Shown piece by piece: positions 43,841 through 55,943 of a stretch of DNA of 64,000 nt. Each line of letters starts with the position of its first letter. Position 1 is the first letter of the stretch. The position numbers and the translations under genes were made by a program. Source of the DNA: Ectobius pallidus (lineage: Eukaryota > Arthropoda > Insecta > Blattodea > Ectobiidae); contig CAXKWD010000002.1 in the NCBI GenBank assembly GCA_964059195.1, positions 153,715,042 to 153,779,041 of the forward strand, given 5' to 3'. Below the pieces are notes generated by a model. The model made no database searches. It was given only the letters and a program-made list of their open reading frames with translations, and was not told the DNA's origin.

Positions 43841-44674
43841 ACTGAAAAAACCTAATTCCTTTAGACATGTCACTTAAGGATAATGACACAACGATGGCAG
43901 GTAATAAATATTAGTACTTATTACCTTTGTGGCTGTTTGCTTCGTTTGGCCGGATAAAGATAGATTAGTTACAAGGAACGTTTAACACTTGAGAACATGA
44001 ATCTACCCAGGATTTGAAATATACTCAAACTCTTTGTAACACAGTAGACTATGGAGACTGGTGTTAATTCCTCAAATATCCAACCGCCAAAAAATATACT
44101 ATCAATGAAGGAAAGTTGATTAAAGAAGATGGAGTTTGGGGCAATATATTTTCAGACTGACTATGTATGAACAGCCAGCGTTTCTAGCTTGTTTTGTTCA
44201 GGGGATCATTTAATTTTATATCTGCCTCGACTAGTATTTCTATATAAAATGTCGCTTCATTTTCCACGCGAAAGTAATTCGAAGAGAGAAGAGATGTAGA
44301 ACGACCAGTAAATCCTCAAGGAAACTCTCAAAACTTTCTTGTAAGATTTTTAAAATAACAAATATATTTAGTTTAGTTTATTTTAAAGTGCAGCTGTAAT
44401 TTACGTTTATAAGGAATTTCCATTATTACATTCAATATAATTGTCAAATACACTGCATAACAACAGGGAACGATAACTTCACAATACACAGCTCTATGCT
44501 TGCAGTTTCTTAAGAGATGATCGCTACGACATCTGGTGTGGGAATTTGGAACTACTTCGTCTGAACTATACAAATAGTTCCAACACTTAATGCTTTACAT
44601 GCCCTGCCTGGGATAACTCAGATGAAATTTTCCACAATTCTACACACAATTTAGGGCTTGCAAGGAAGTTAGTT
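43841..44674. other. Non-coding; nothing recognised
   Basis: Sequence between the LINE B 5' side and the next hAT. No gene or element boundary can be supported. Confidence 0.4.
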
Positions 44675-44682
44675 GTTCAAAA
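44675..44682. repeat. Target duplication of hAT, left
   Basis: GTTCAAAA, repeated exactly at 47495-47502. Confidence 0.85.
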
Positions 44683-47494
44683 CAGTGGTGGCTCGTGGCC
44701 GAAAAATTAGGTGAAGAGAAAAAAAATGGTTATGTTAATAACCGAACTCACCTATCTCTTGTATACCAAATCAGTCCTTTGGTAGTCCTTTAAGGCTGCA
44801 AACTTGTCGGTGATATCATCATAGAATGGCATCTTTTCTTCTAGCTACAGTAGAAATTCTTTCTGAATTGAAATATTTGCTAAATAAGACAGTTGTCAGA
44901 TTAGTTAGTATCTGGCAACATTTTTTATTCTTCATTTAGTAGGCCTACGTCGTGATCTGACAGCTGGCACAATGATGATTTGATTTTAAACAATGCTGGT
45001 AAGAATGTAGTTATTATTTATAAAATCTGATACATTTTATTCATGGAATACTCTTAATAAATCCCACTCGGGATTATGAGTTTCATGAGATAAATTCGAT
45101 CCTGCTTCTCCATCGCGAATCTATCGATCTTTATCATAATTATTATTCTTCTAATCAGATTATTCAGAATATTCCCTTCATGCGAAGTGAACTTGATATT
45201 GACTAATAATCTTTAGCAATGCCTCGGATATCGACCAATGAATGTTTTTATCTTATAAGTTAATATGCTTGTGAGGGTCGGAAAGATGCAATTTTATCTG
45301 ATAAACTTCAGCTCGTTACTGGATACTTCAAGGCATTAATATGCACTGATTAATATCTCACATGTCATATGATTACCTATGAAAAATATGCATTGTAGGA
45401 ATGAAACGTCATGATCCAGCATTGCTGTTCTATCGGTGACGATCTCTGAAGCTGGTTCAGTGTTGTGACATGTGACTGTGGCCTTTCATCACAGTACACA
45501 GTAGTCTTGGTATATGGAGACACACATTAAATAAATTAACTTCTAGTCTCATCCCTATCCCTCACTTTTGTGCTAATAGAATCGTACGCCTATAAGGTTT
45601 TTTTTTTCCCCCCTTTTTGCATTAATGATATTTAATAACTTTATGAGGAAGAATCCAAGCTGGTAATGAATTAATAAGATAACTCCCATTAGCCTAAAGT
45701 ATTAACAAACAAACGAAATCACATTATATAATAAAAATAATGATTTTAAAATCTGCTTGAAGCTGCTTCCCTTTCTTGCAACAAAGATATTGCAATTGTC
45801 TGAGCTTCAGTTGTGTCAGGGTTTGCAATAGAAGTGCAGGGTCAACGCTTCTTCTTTTTTGTTCTGAGATTGTCTAGGCTCGTTTGTTGATTTTGTTTGA
45901 GAACAGCATCTAATGTTGCTTTTAAGGCTTGCCTTGTGCTGTTTTAGGATGTCAAGTTTCTTCTGTTTGAAAATGCCTTGAATTAATTCCACTATCTCGA
46001 CAGTAATCAAGTCTTCTATTTCAATAAGGACCCAGGACTCTTGGGCAAGTATTTCTTCTTTTTCATTGGCCACACAAGTATCCTCAGTATATAATTAAAT
46101 ATGTTTACGATAAAAGAAAAACTAAAGACTGTTAATGTGTGTTTTTCGGGTAATTTGAGATGCTCAGAAAATTGATTTTGACGTTGTTGATGAAGATGAT
46201 TATGCAGATAAGAACACTAATACTGTTGAGATTTTTAAAATTATTTTATACAAGTTTACAAAGAAAATATTTTTACTTTACAGCATTCAACTTAGATCTG
46301 AATGACTTGATTCATGAATTATTATCGGACACGATGGTGATCCGATGATAAAAGTACCAATAATACTCAAAATAATCTAAGTTACAATTAAAGTTTGAAA
46401 TGTGAAAATTTATGTAATAAAATACGATACCATTTCTTATACTCAATTCTTCAACGAATTAGATAAATTTATTAAAAATTCTTATGTAAAATATACACAT
46501 GATTTCCTCTACCGTTCATGTTTCAATGAAGTATATGGTTTTTTATAAACCCCTTTCAGATAATTTATTAAAAATTCTAGCTCTTTAGCGTCTGTGCAAA
46601 TCGTGTGGAAAATTTAAACAAAATTGTTATTTTTTTTTTTATTTTTTTATTTTTTTTAAATAATAGAATCGTGAAGAATGTTCTAGCCTCGCCCAAAGAT
46701 GTAAGACTTAAAAGCCTGAGTTTGTACAAATGATAGCTGGCCCTTCAAAGTATATGGGTACTGTATAAAAGTAAGAAAAAGTTGTCAATCTCCCCAAAAG
46801 ATATCTAAGCTAAATATGTTTTATTTATACACAATGTTTAGTTCTCAAGTCACACAGACACGTTCCTGAAAATATTATTGGACAGAGGAGAATTCAAAAC
46901 AGGTATTTATGTTAAAAATCCTGATTTTGAACATTTATTGCCTTTGGTACGGGTAGAGGAAGTGAAATTGGTGCTTTGTTATTAATGGAGCTGTTAGCAG
47001 GGGGAATTTTGAGGAGTAGGTATGAAACCCGGCAAACACTGTCATTTACAATCGTAGCAGCTTCCTATGGTAACCATGTGCCATCATGAAGCCGAAGGAC
47101 GGCCACACTCTGTAATGTCAAGTGCGAAGAGAATGCCTCAACAAGGATCTGGACTCCTTCAAGGGTAGTCTGTTCCACTCTGCATGAGGATGTGGGATAA
47201 GCGAGAAAAATGCTGCTTGCACCATGAGCCCACATCCTCATTTTGGGTGGAACAGACTACCCATGCAACAGAGGAGGTGAATAACTTGTTCAGCTTCATG
47301 ATTGCAGGACTCGGGAGAGCACTGCCTCCTAGGTGCTTAGCTTTGACACCAGTCATGGTGGGCAATACAAAAATACATAAATACATAAAAACCAACATTC
47401 ATGATATGGAAAATAAACTTTAAAAATACGTATTGTTAAGGAAAAATACTGGTGAAGTGCTACTTCACCTACTTCCCCTGAATAGCCGCCACTG
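44683..47494. mobile_element. Non-autonomous hAT element, 2.8 kb
   Basis: The left end is CAGTGGTGGCTCGTGGCC and the right end, outward, is CAGTGGCGGCTATTCAGG. Both are followed within 20 bases by TTAGGTGAAG or GTAGGTGAAG. An exact 8-bp duplication flanks it. No transposase is recognised; an 85-codon minus frame at 45816-46073 is Glu/Lys/Gln-rich and unassigned. Interior features include A/T runs and a strong hairpin at 47163-47262. Confidence 0.87.
47163..47262. repeat. Strong hairpin, 34-bp arms
   Basis: Arms 47163-47196 and 47229-47262 pair over GGGTAGTCTGTTCCAC (16 bp) and ATGAGGATGTGGG (13 bp) with a 5-base mismatch between them. The loop is 32 bases. It lies near the right end of the hAT element. 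It may be a template-switch product or a foldback remnant. Confidence 0.9.
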
Positions 47495-47502
47495 GTTCAA
47501 AA

Positions 47503-48755
47503 GCAATATCGGAAGTAAGAACAGAAGAGGATTGAGAGCTTTTTATTTTTCTTTTCTTTACTTTCTTTCTTTTCCGAGCTTGTTTCTGAGCAAACTTCCT
47601 CAGGCTGGCACCCAATTCTACATCACGCTCCTCTAATAGTGAGTAAGTGCATCAAACTCTGACGAAACATTAGGTGCTGTAATGTAAGTTTTGTATGTGC
47701 GTCTTAAATTCGTTGTTTACACAAATTAATTGTAAATTTGTTTGTTTGTTGTCACATTAAAATACAATACTTCTATAGTTCATTGGGCTGATGTCCAATT
47801 TCATTTTCCCTCAATATGACAGACATTGTAACTTGAAGAATTGTGTCTTTGTTTGTCTGATCATTGGGATTTAGTTTCTCTGGTATTATATGTGTAAATT
47901 TTATTACAAATTAGGTGGGCGGCATGGTTTCATATGTATATTGGTTTCATGTGTATACAACAATGCTTGTACTTAGCATCCTTTACATCAATAAACATGG
48001 TCAGAGCTTCTAGGATATAAAAATGGGATAGGATATAAAATCCTCTTTCTCTTTAGGTAGATTTCGAAGAAAAATCTACCTATTGCCATCGATACCATGT
48101 CATGACTTTTGAAAAATTCTTTCATATCTTACAACCATTTACAAAAGAGATTCAAGCTGACACTCCCAAAATTGTAAAGAGGCATAATCCATGTCAATTC
48201 AGGCATAGTCTCATAGTCTCAGATGTTATTGAATTTAATATATGTTATAATTCAGGACAAAGTAAGAAACCCATTTTCTTTGTTTTGCCCCAAAAAATCC
48301 TGGGCCGAGATACATGCCACCAAAGATGGCGTCTCAGATGCCATTTCTCGAGTGTGATATTCGGAAAAACTTTAAAGTGCTCTACTTCTGGAACAGTTCA
48401 AGATATTTTGTTGTTTCTTTTTTAATTTGAAAGATAATAATGTTCTACTTCAAATGATATCCTAAGTTTGGAAATGCATTACAGGGTGTTTTGTTTTAGC
48501 CGTCTAAATTTTTTATATGTATTTTTTTTTTCAAAAATACTAATCCCAAAAATTCTGATTTTTTTTATTGTTGATCAGTACCAAACAGTACTACATTCCC
48601 TGAAAAGGAGATCTTCCACAATTCAGTTTAACAGGTTTTATAAACAATTGAAAATTTTGCCATAAAGTAAGAAGTGTATGGAAAGAGTTGTGAAAGACGA
48701 CATTCTAAAAAAGACTTGTCTTTAAGACATCGACCTCAACAAAATTGAAAATTTA
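47503..48755. other. Unassigned; short frame at 48102-48425
   Basis: A frame reading MTFEKFFHILQPFTKEIQAD resembles the start of DDE transposases of PIF type only loosely. It is followed by T-rich sequence. Nothing else is supported. It may be the 5' part of the hAT relic that follows. Confidence 0.3.
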
Positions 48756-49368
48756 AGAGTCCAAGATGTTGGACCTTGGCTATGGCACAAGATCTGCATT
48801 AAGAAAGTATCATGGACTTAAGGATTTAGATGTGTTAATGTTTCGAAGGAAGTGCAGATACTGTCTGAAATATGTTGTTGACAAGCTGATGGAGAAGTCA
48901 CCTTTGAAGTACCCCTTAACTTAGGGTTTCTCTTTTATGAGTCCAGACAAAATCGTCTTCACTCCAGAAGAGGCTGTTTCACAGATGGTATCGACAATGG
49001 ATATTTTGATTCAGTCGAGTTTGATTACTCCCTGTATTGCTCAGAATGCAGATCATGAGTAGGCCTATAGGGATCTTATTTCGAAGGAAACTGCAGCAGT
49101 TGAGTTCAAATCTTACTCTAAAAACACAAGGTTGAACAAATTTTGGATGAAAACTCTTGATAGTTTTGATACTCCTAGTTTAAGGAAAGTAGTTTGTTTA
49201 TTACTTCCAATTTCACATGGAAATGCTTCAGTGGAACGTGGCTTCTCTGTGAATAGTGACATTTTGGTGGAAAATCTGAAAGAAGAATCCATAGTTGCTC
49301 AGCGCCTGATATATGGTGCAGTTGCTCAAGAAGGAGGTTCAGAGCATCTTTCCATCAATAAAGGCATA

Positions 49369-49376
49369 ATTCTCTC
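49369..49376. repeat. Target duplication of nested hAT, left
   Basis: ATTCTCTC, repeated exactly at 50700-50707. Confidence 0.9.
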
Positions 49377-50699
49377 CAGTGGCGGCTCGTGAGGTTCCAC
49401 AGGGGTGGGTCACATACAAATATCAACCAAAAAATGTTATGAGGAAAACAGAACTTACACTTAAGCTAAAACTTACCTTTCTGTTTCATTTTTTTGTATA
49501 ACATTACTATTCTTCAGGATATTGCCAAGTGTCGCGGTTTAGTTCATGAGACCTTCGAAAACACCTGGGTTATCAGAACTCGCTGTCTCATTATGCCCAC
49601 GCAAGGCCAATTCAAATTCCCCGCAAAATTTTATGGCATCAAGAATGCGTGATGAAATATATCTGTTTTTGTCAACAAGGTCATTATGCTTACGGACACA
49701 TGTTCTATACCCATCATCAAGTTGCACCCTGATATCAGCCTTCCCTAAGACAGCGAGACTCATTTCGTTGCCTACATGGCGTTTTGACAAACTGTGCTTC
49801 TTACATCTATTGGGCAAATGTTCACCAGTTTTTAGTCCATGCATCTTCTCCACCGAATAGAATATGCAAAATACAGAATATTGCATTAGTTTTCGGACAC
49901 CCGCACATCCACTTCCACTTTTTATATATGGTACATTTTTATTGAAATTCCTCTTGTACACTCTGTTTTTGTCTTCATATGTTAGATTTATCGTAAGCTC
50001 TGTTCTAGGCCGTCCTAATTCTTTGGCTAATAACCGCTCCTCGAAATTTAAAATTTTATTTTGTAAGCATCTTATCTCATTCATTTCACTATCACTATAT
50101 AAAAAATACTTTACGAACTAAGGAAAAATTCAGAAGCACGCACTATAACACTCAACTTGAGAAAACTTCCGGCTTTAGCCTACTTGAGATGCGGAAGGGG
50201 GTAGGAAAACAGCTTTTTTGCACTCGCCCTTCCAAACTGGGCAGGTTTTTCTGGTAAGATGTTATTGTATTGTGATACCCTGAGGGGGATACCCTGGCTA
50301 TTTTCTGTCCTCTCAATACGTAAATATGTTCTCAACTATAGAGTAATAATAGTGCATACCACTCCATCTAGCGGATATGCATTCAAGAGTGCATACAGCG
50401 CCAATTCGTGTGAAGTCGCAAAAATACTGTGACCCTGTACAAACTAAACTAGCCATAACCCCTCCCTGCATTCCGTCAGCTTAGAAAAGGAAAATGTTAA
50501 GGGGATGAGAGTTGGCCGGTCACGAACGAAATTCTACCCATGCTATGTTGCCAAACTTGACAAGCAAAGCAAAGCACGAAGTTTGAAATATATGTTACGT
50601 TATTTTATTAGTTACTATAAATGCAGTACAGTTTATATTCAAAATGGATGGGGGTGGGGGGGCACGTGACCCTGTGACCTATAGGTAGAACCGCGCCTG
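49377..50699 (-). mobile_element. Nested hAT element, 1323 bp
   Basis: The left end is CAGTGGCGGCTCGTGAGG and the right end, outward, is CAGGCGCGGTTCTACC, with a perfect 8-bp duplication. Removing it restores the frame KGIILS-KRNANA of the host hAT transposase. It carries the start of a different hAT-type transposase on the minus strand (49539-50084), so it is an internal deletion derivative of an autonomous element. Confidence 0.92.
49539..50084 (-). pseudogene. hAT-like transposase N-terminus (TTF-finger / DUF4371 type), truncated
   Basis: 181 open codons. A TTF-type zinc-finger-like segment includes CKKHSLSKRHVGNEMSLAVL. The recurrent DDGYRTCVRKHNDLVDKNRY and DAIKFCGEFELALRGHNET that begin DUF4371 follow. 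The frame ends at VFEGLMN, where the DDE core should begin; the rest is deleted. The region may still bind DNA if expressed. Confidence 0.78.
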
Positions 50700-50919
50700 A
50701 TTCTCTCTAAGAGAAATGCCAATGCAAGTTACAAAGAAGCACTTCAAAGTAATAAGTTGAAACATACAGAAGACGACAAGGTGAAAGCAGAAAAAAGGAA
50801 AGCAAATTTTCTGGCCAGATAACGAGAAGAGAAGAAAAGAAAACTACGCTTCAAGTCCGAAAAGGCTGCAGCTGCTCTAGATGAAAAAATTAAGTTGCTG
50901 AAGGAAAAATAAGTGGGAT

Positions 50920-51559
50920 CAAAAAGACTTCTATAAAATAAGACAATAATAGGCCTATATCAAGGTATATTTAATTTATTTTACTGTTCCTTACTTTTGT
51001 AAGGAAATAAGTCGGGAATTTCTTCAGCATTACTTGGTGGACACCCTGATATATATCTTTACATGCTAGCAGCCGTAATTTTGAAGATATTTGAACCAAA
51101 TTTTATTATGTTATTTCTAGGCCCAATAGTTCGGACAAGTTCGTTAATGGGCAAAATTGGCCCATGGGGGAGTTGGGGGGTTGACATTTTGAAAAATGTA
51201 TATCTCGGCCCCTATGAAGTATAGAGGAAAACTTTGTTTGAATAAATTAGAGTACTCCGTATGGAGTTCACAGTGACACCAACGATTCAGGGGTTTTGGG
51301 GGTACGAGTGAGGGGGTGGGGGGATGGAAATTATAAATGTTTGAAACCACGTCTTAATGGGGTATCGTTGAAAATCTCTTGATGAGTAATCTACAAATCA
51401 ATAACTAGTTTCTCGATAGCTCTCATATAAGGCGAGATTTGAATGTTTGAAAAACAATAACCTTTAAAAAAAATACCTCAGCCCGAAGGCCTGCCGAAAG
51501 GAATGTGTGAGGACCGACTAAGGATAAAATTTCCAATGTAATAGAGTTAGAAATATTAA
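50920..51559. other. Unassigned; poly-G-rich patch
   Basis: A block near 51150-51340 has GGGGGAGTTGGGGGG, TATATCTCGGCCCC and GTGAGGGGGTGGGGGG words, but no gene. A CCTCAGCCCGAAGGCCTGCC word at about 51477 is a diverged relative of the repeat family Y end word. Confidence 0.4.
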
Positions 51560-51567
51560 AAATAGTT

Positions 51568-52475
51568 ACACACCTTTAGAACAGTAATGCATGACAAAAT
51601 CAAAAATAAATAATAAAATATAATATCAATTTAAAACATAATAAACAACTCTCTTTTTATAAAAAAGATTTCAGATTTACTTATATTTCATATGGTGCAC
51701 TACAAGATAGGGCAGGAGCTCAATGGTCAAGGAGAGCAAGAGATCACAAAGGTTGGAAAGAGCTAGGGAAGCTCCTAGTGAAGTGAAACAAATGAAGAAA
51801 ACTGTAGTACAATGCTCAAGTTCAGTGTTAATCAGTCCAACACAGACAAGAAACGCAGAACAAGGTCAATCAGACCAAGACATAGATATAGAAAGAAAAG
51901 TGCACGGTCAGGACAAGGTAGCTGACTCCTTAGGCCTAGCTCCCCTAAGTGAGTTCTATTTCTTGAGCAATCCCTACTAGAAAGCAGGAGGCCTTAGCCC
52001 TCAAGGGATGTCAAAGGCTAATTTCAATTTCAATTTCATATGGTGCATTGTACACTTTGATATTGCTGTGATAAAATAATTCTCAGTAAAAAGGAGTTTA
52101 ATATGAAAGTGTTGTCCTCAAAGAACATTGGGACTACTGTTCGGTTATGTTAATACCTTGAGTTTGATAGAGTTATCACAGTCATGGCTCTATGTAAGAA
52201 TTATTATAATATCATTAATTTTGTCTTGTTTAGCAGCTTTGCTAATTTTATTCATTGCTGATCTTGCGCATGGCCTTCCAGAATATTATATCCTTTTCTT
52301 GTAGTCAAAACAAATGATTGCAGGCTCTTCCTCCTTACCGAATTCAGTTCTTATTATTGCGGGTTTGTCATGCCAAGGCTAAAGAAGAAGAGTGCTGCGC
52401 AGCGACAATCCATTAAACCAAAAGCACTTCAAAATCTACCTCAGCCTGTAGGCCTGCCTAAAGGGATTTGCAGTA
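51568..52475 (+). repeat. Dispersed repeat family Y, copy 2
   Basis: Same order as 1965-2440 plus 8719-8810, with high identity. It contains a 333-bp retroposed insert absent from copy 1. The two copies allow insertions in each to be defined against an empty site. Confidence 0.8.
51700..52032 (+). mobile_element. Retroposon insert with 15-bp target duplication
   Basis: ATTTCATATGGTGCA at 51685-51699 and 52033-52047 flanks the insert, and copy 1 of family Y has a single intact site. The insert ends with (ATTTCA)n, a LINE/SINE-type tail. An 85-codon frame (51723-51980, including RSQRLERAREAPSEVKQMKK) is Gln/Lys-rich and unassigned. This is probably the 3' end of a non-LTR element or a SINE using its tail. 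Confidence 0.85.
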
Positions 52476-52544
52476 TGAGTTATCAAGCATTGATTGTATA
52501 TTAATATCAGGTCATGAAAGAGATTTTTTTTTTTTTTTTTTCAG

Positions 52545-52609
52545 ATACCAGTGGGATGCACATTGAAGATTTCACTTCTCAGAAAGTACAAGGTCAAGAT
52601 ATTACATAG
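52545..52609 (+). CDS. Host gene alternative exon D (terminal or cassette)
   Basis: Preceded by an 18-base T run and CAG. In the phase left by exon C (one base) it reads DTSGMHIEDFTSQKVQGQDI, then Thr and TAG at 52607-52609. Used to its end it would be a last exon. A weak donor AAG|GTCAAG at 52592-52593 would instead make a 48-bp phase-1 cassette compatible with exon E. Only this frame fits. Chance occurrence is possible because it is short. Confidence 0.6.
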
Positions 52610-52996
52610 TTTCAATGCATAATGCCATGCTAAGTATAAAAGCTATACTCTCAATACTGAATTTGAAGCTGAAGATTAGAATGTTTTTTATAAGTTTTTA
52701 AAAGAAGAAAAGGAACTAATTCCAGAATTCTCCCACTTCATTTTCTGTAATTTCACCGTTCTCTAACATTGTCATCTTTTTCGTTGTCACCAACATCATC
52801 ATCAAGGTTCCCTGCAAGGGGCTGTAAGGGCATCATTTGTGCCCACCAGTATTTTAATTTTTCATGTTTGTATTAATATTAAAGAAGAAGAGTTTTCTTT
52901 TGGGGGGGGGGGGGGCTTCCTGCCTCTGAGATTATGTTCTGTGGGAGCATTTGATCATCATAACTACTACTACTATATATATATAAAGGGTTTTAA

Positions 52997-53489
52997 TGAA
53001 TAATACCGAAATATTTTACCTATGTATAGAGGGGACGTAGGCAAGCAACTTTCATTAGGAGATTTTTGTTCTATGATGTAAATTGTGTATGCTACAGGGC
53101 ATTAAAGTCATTGAAATGTGGTTCTCATAAGTCAATAATGAAGCGAAAAAGGGTTAAAATTTTCATTAAATCGACTTCATGCCTTCTTAGTGATCAATAA
53201 AAACGCAATTCTTGATCATTCATCAACAGCTATGTCATAAGTTAGAGTTTTCATAACCTGCAAAATTTACAGACTAATCAAATGACTGGCCATCGCTGCA
53301 TTAGTTTTTTCTTTTTATTCATAACTACAGTGTTAACAACGAAGTTCCTTTTTTTTTTTTTTTTTTTGCATTTTTTCAAATGTTAGATTTCATGCTGTAA
53401 CAGGAAAAATTGAATCCATAGAACAAAAACCCTCTAATAAAAGTTGCTTGTCCCCTCTACACACAGGTAAAATATTTCGGTGTTATTCA
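52997..53489. mobile_element. MITE with TTAA target duplication, 493 bp
   Basis: TTAA at 52993-52996 and 53490-53493. The inverted ends start TGAATAAYACCGAAATATTT and extend about 75 bases with small gaps, including AGAGGGGAC, AAGCAACTTT and TTTTTGTTCTATG. No ORF. TTAA duplications point to piggyBac, Kolobok or Sola3 relatives. It lies just 3' of exon D between two TA microsatellites. Confidence 0.85.
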
Positions 53490-53499
53490 TTAACAATCT

Positions 53500-54670
53500 G
53501 TATATGTATATGTAGATATATATATATATGTACTCTTCATGACTCTTGTAATCAGCGGAATAAAAAGAATGGAAGTTTTTGAAATACCATACATTTGAAC
53601 TGCTTTTAAAACTGACCACTTATAAGATTTTGCACATTGATTAAGCACATTAAAGACAAGATTTGTGACAAAAATTTTGAAATCAGATATACCAGTGAGG
53701 TTCTATAACCAAAAGGCTGTTCCGTATACTTAGTATTACATTGCTATTATTAGTGGTCAGTCATTATTTGACTTTATTTTTTGTTGTGATGAAGAATGGA
53801 TTTTTGAAACAATAAATTACAGGTCCACTCCAATTTTGGCTTTTGTAGTTTTATGGGAAATTTGACCTGGTTATCATCTTATCAATGGGTTCCCCATCAT
53901 CATCATCAGCTGATTCCAATTGGCCATCTGGTAGCAGGTGGATGAACTTGTTGACAAGTTCTCTATATGCCCATTAAGGTGTCAAAGTTGAAAAATGTGT
54001 TCCTAGGTAAATGTACCTAATAGTGAAGTTATTGTGTATATTTCCATCCTCAATCTTATAGTAGTTTAAAAGGCACGGCATTGCATTGCATTTTCAAAAT
54101 TTAGAGTTTGAAGCAAAAATGAATGACCTGTCACACTCAAAATAGACCTATTCCCTCATAAAATGCTAGATATAGCTTTATGTCACTCATATAGTACTTA
54201 TGCCCAAGTGCACCATTCTCCGGTTTTCTCAGCTGTTTTGTCCAGGGTAAGAGTGATATCGGGGTATTCTAAGAAAACCTGTGCACCATTGCTACAATAT
54301 TGTGGTTTCCAAACGCTTGAATATATCGCAGTTACTCTGCTATGAAGCCAATCCCATAGAACAATTTATGTTGGTTTCCTTCATTGCCACTAGTTTCGCT
54401 CGCTCTCTGCACGTCTGCCAGTCACAGTGACTCACTTGTCTATTCTTGGTAGCAATAAGGTGCAATGTTTACAGCATTTCTGTTCATTATTTGTGTTAAT
54501 GTAATCGCCTCTAACAGTCTGTACATTTCAATAAAATAACATTTATGTTTTAAAGAATAATTCTCACACGTGTGCAATCCAAGCAAAAAACACCATGAAA
54601 TCTCTTTTCTGAGTTCAACATAGCCTTGCTTTTATTCCCGTTCGAATAGTGGAAATTTTAGGTGCAAAAT
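53500..54670. other. Unassigned intron sequence
   Basis: Contains a (TA)n run at 53516-53530 and otherwise unremarkable sequence. A CATCATCATCATCAGCTGATT word at 53890 may be a LINE tail but no coding part is attached. Confidence 0.4.
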
Positions 54671-54676
54671 CATGTA

Positions 54677-55654
54677 CAGTCGGTCAAATAAAAAACGTTG
54701 GGACTTGTATGCAGTTAAAATTAAAGTTTTAACGCTTTGGTTCACAAGTTTCCTATAAAAGACATAAAATACAGGTCATTCTCAGAACATATGAGGCCAT
54801 GAGACGGGAGGGAAAAACGAACAACGCAGAAAGTGCAACACACGATATTCAACTTAATGGATTGTCATAATTCATTTTGCTTTTTGTGTCATGGCACCAC
54901 ATACAAGTGCTAGCTTGAGAGAAAGTGTAGTTAGGGCTGTAATTGACCTGCATTTTTCGGTCTCTGAAGCAGCGAGAAGGTTCCATATTTCTGAAAGAGC
55001 AGCTCAGAGGTAGGTACTTCACTATAATGCGACTGGATCTTTTCATAGGAAACGTGGATCTAGCCGGCCGCATATTTCAACAGTGGAGCAAGATGCTAGA
55101 TTGGTTGCAGAAGTTGAATGTAATCCATTTCATACTGCTGCATCCATGAAGGCAACTGCTCAATTCCCTGGCCATCTTCAAACCATTAGGAACCGGGTAA
55201 GATCTGCTGGTTTACGTTCTAGGTGAGCACTGTCTAGAGAAATCCTGAAGGAAGAACACAAGGATGTGCACCTCGTATTTGCAGTTGAAAAAACTGACTT
55301 GGACTGGAGTATAGTGACATTTTCAGATGAAGTTAGTTTTTTGAGTGCATCTTCGGGGCCAGTTCTAGTGTATCGACCATTCAGTACCCGGTACGATCCC
55401 AGATACAATGCAATTCGTGCAAGAGTGGCAGGGTAAGTGTGACATGCTGGGGCTGGATGTCTCAGGAAGGGGCTGGCACGCTCCACCGAATTAGTGGGCG
55501 GTTTAACCAGTGGAAATGCCATCGGTTTCTAGAGAGGTATATGCTTGTTTACACCAGGCTTCGTTTTCCTGATGGAAACCTTCAGTTCCTATAGGATAAC
55601 AGCCCAATCCACACTGCTCGATCGGTTCAAACCTGGTTTGCTGAAAGACCATAT
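54677..55654 (+). pseudogene. Tc1-like transposase, 5' part
   Basis: The left end CAGTCGGTCAAATAAAAA follows TA at 54675-54676. From about 54887 the protein shows a helix-turn-helix region (SASLRESVVRAVIDLHFSV, SEAARRFHISERAAQR), then ECNPFHTAASMKATAQFPGH, and the first/second catalytic blocks with LDWSIVTFSDE. Frameshifts follow at about 55430. Near 55600-55650 the block around the second aspartate and VQTWFAERP are read just before the Sola-like insertion. It continues at 61165. Confidence 0.8.
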
Positions 55655-55943
55655 CGTCGTTAAGATAGCAAAACCTCGTATCTCAAAAATTGACGATTTT
55701 GAGATTTTAGCTTCATGGTATAAAATAAGGTATCTCAAAATACGAGTTATAGTACACCTATTTGGCGCCACCTCATTTAAATCATAGGTTGGTAATACTC
55801 GTATTTCACAAACACATTTACCACTTTGTACTTTTCCCGCTTCTTACTACTGTATTTCATTATTGAGTCACTAGATACAAGTTCATTCCCGCGCTGTGTA
55901 GTATTCAGTACAGATGTGAAGAACTTGCTGGTTACTCCTCAAC

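Larger units (their letters stand above)
48760..50911 (+). pseudogene. hAT transposase C-terminal region, decayed and interrupted
   Basis: Blocks in order: DVLMFRRKCRYCLKYVVDKL and MEKSPLKYPL (about 48830-48920), a stop, SLITPCIAQNADHE, then the dimerisation domain with LLPISHGNASVERGFSVNSD and EESIVAQRLIYGAV (49200-49340). The 1.3-kb insertion at 49377-50699 follows. Reading then resumes as NANASYKEALQSNKLKHTED and a Lys/Glu-rich coiled-coil tail ending at TAA near 50911. The hATC domain mediates transposase multimerisation. Stops at about 48921, 49060 and 50820 show it is dead. Confidence 0.85.

Noticed and set aside
51723..51980. 85-codon frame as a host gene
   Set aside because: It lies wholly inside a 333-bp retroposed insert with a 15-bp target duplication.
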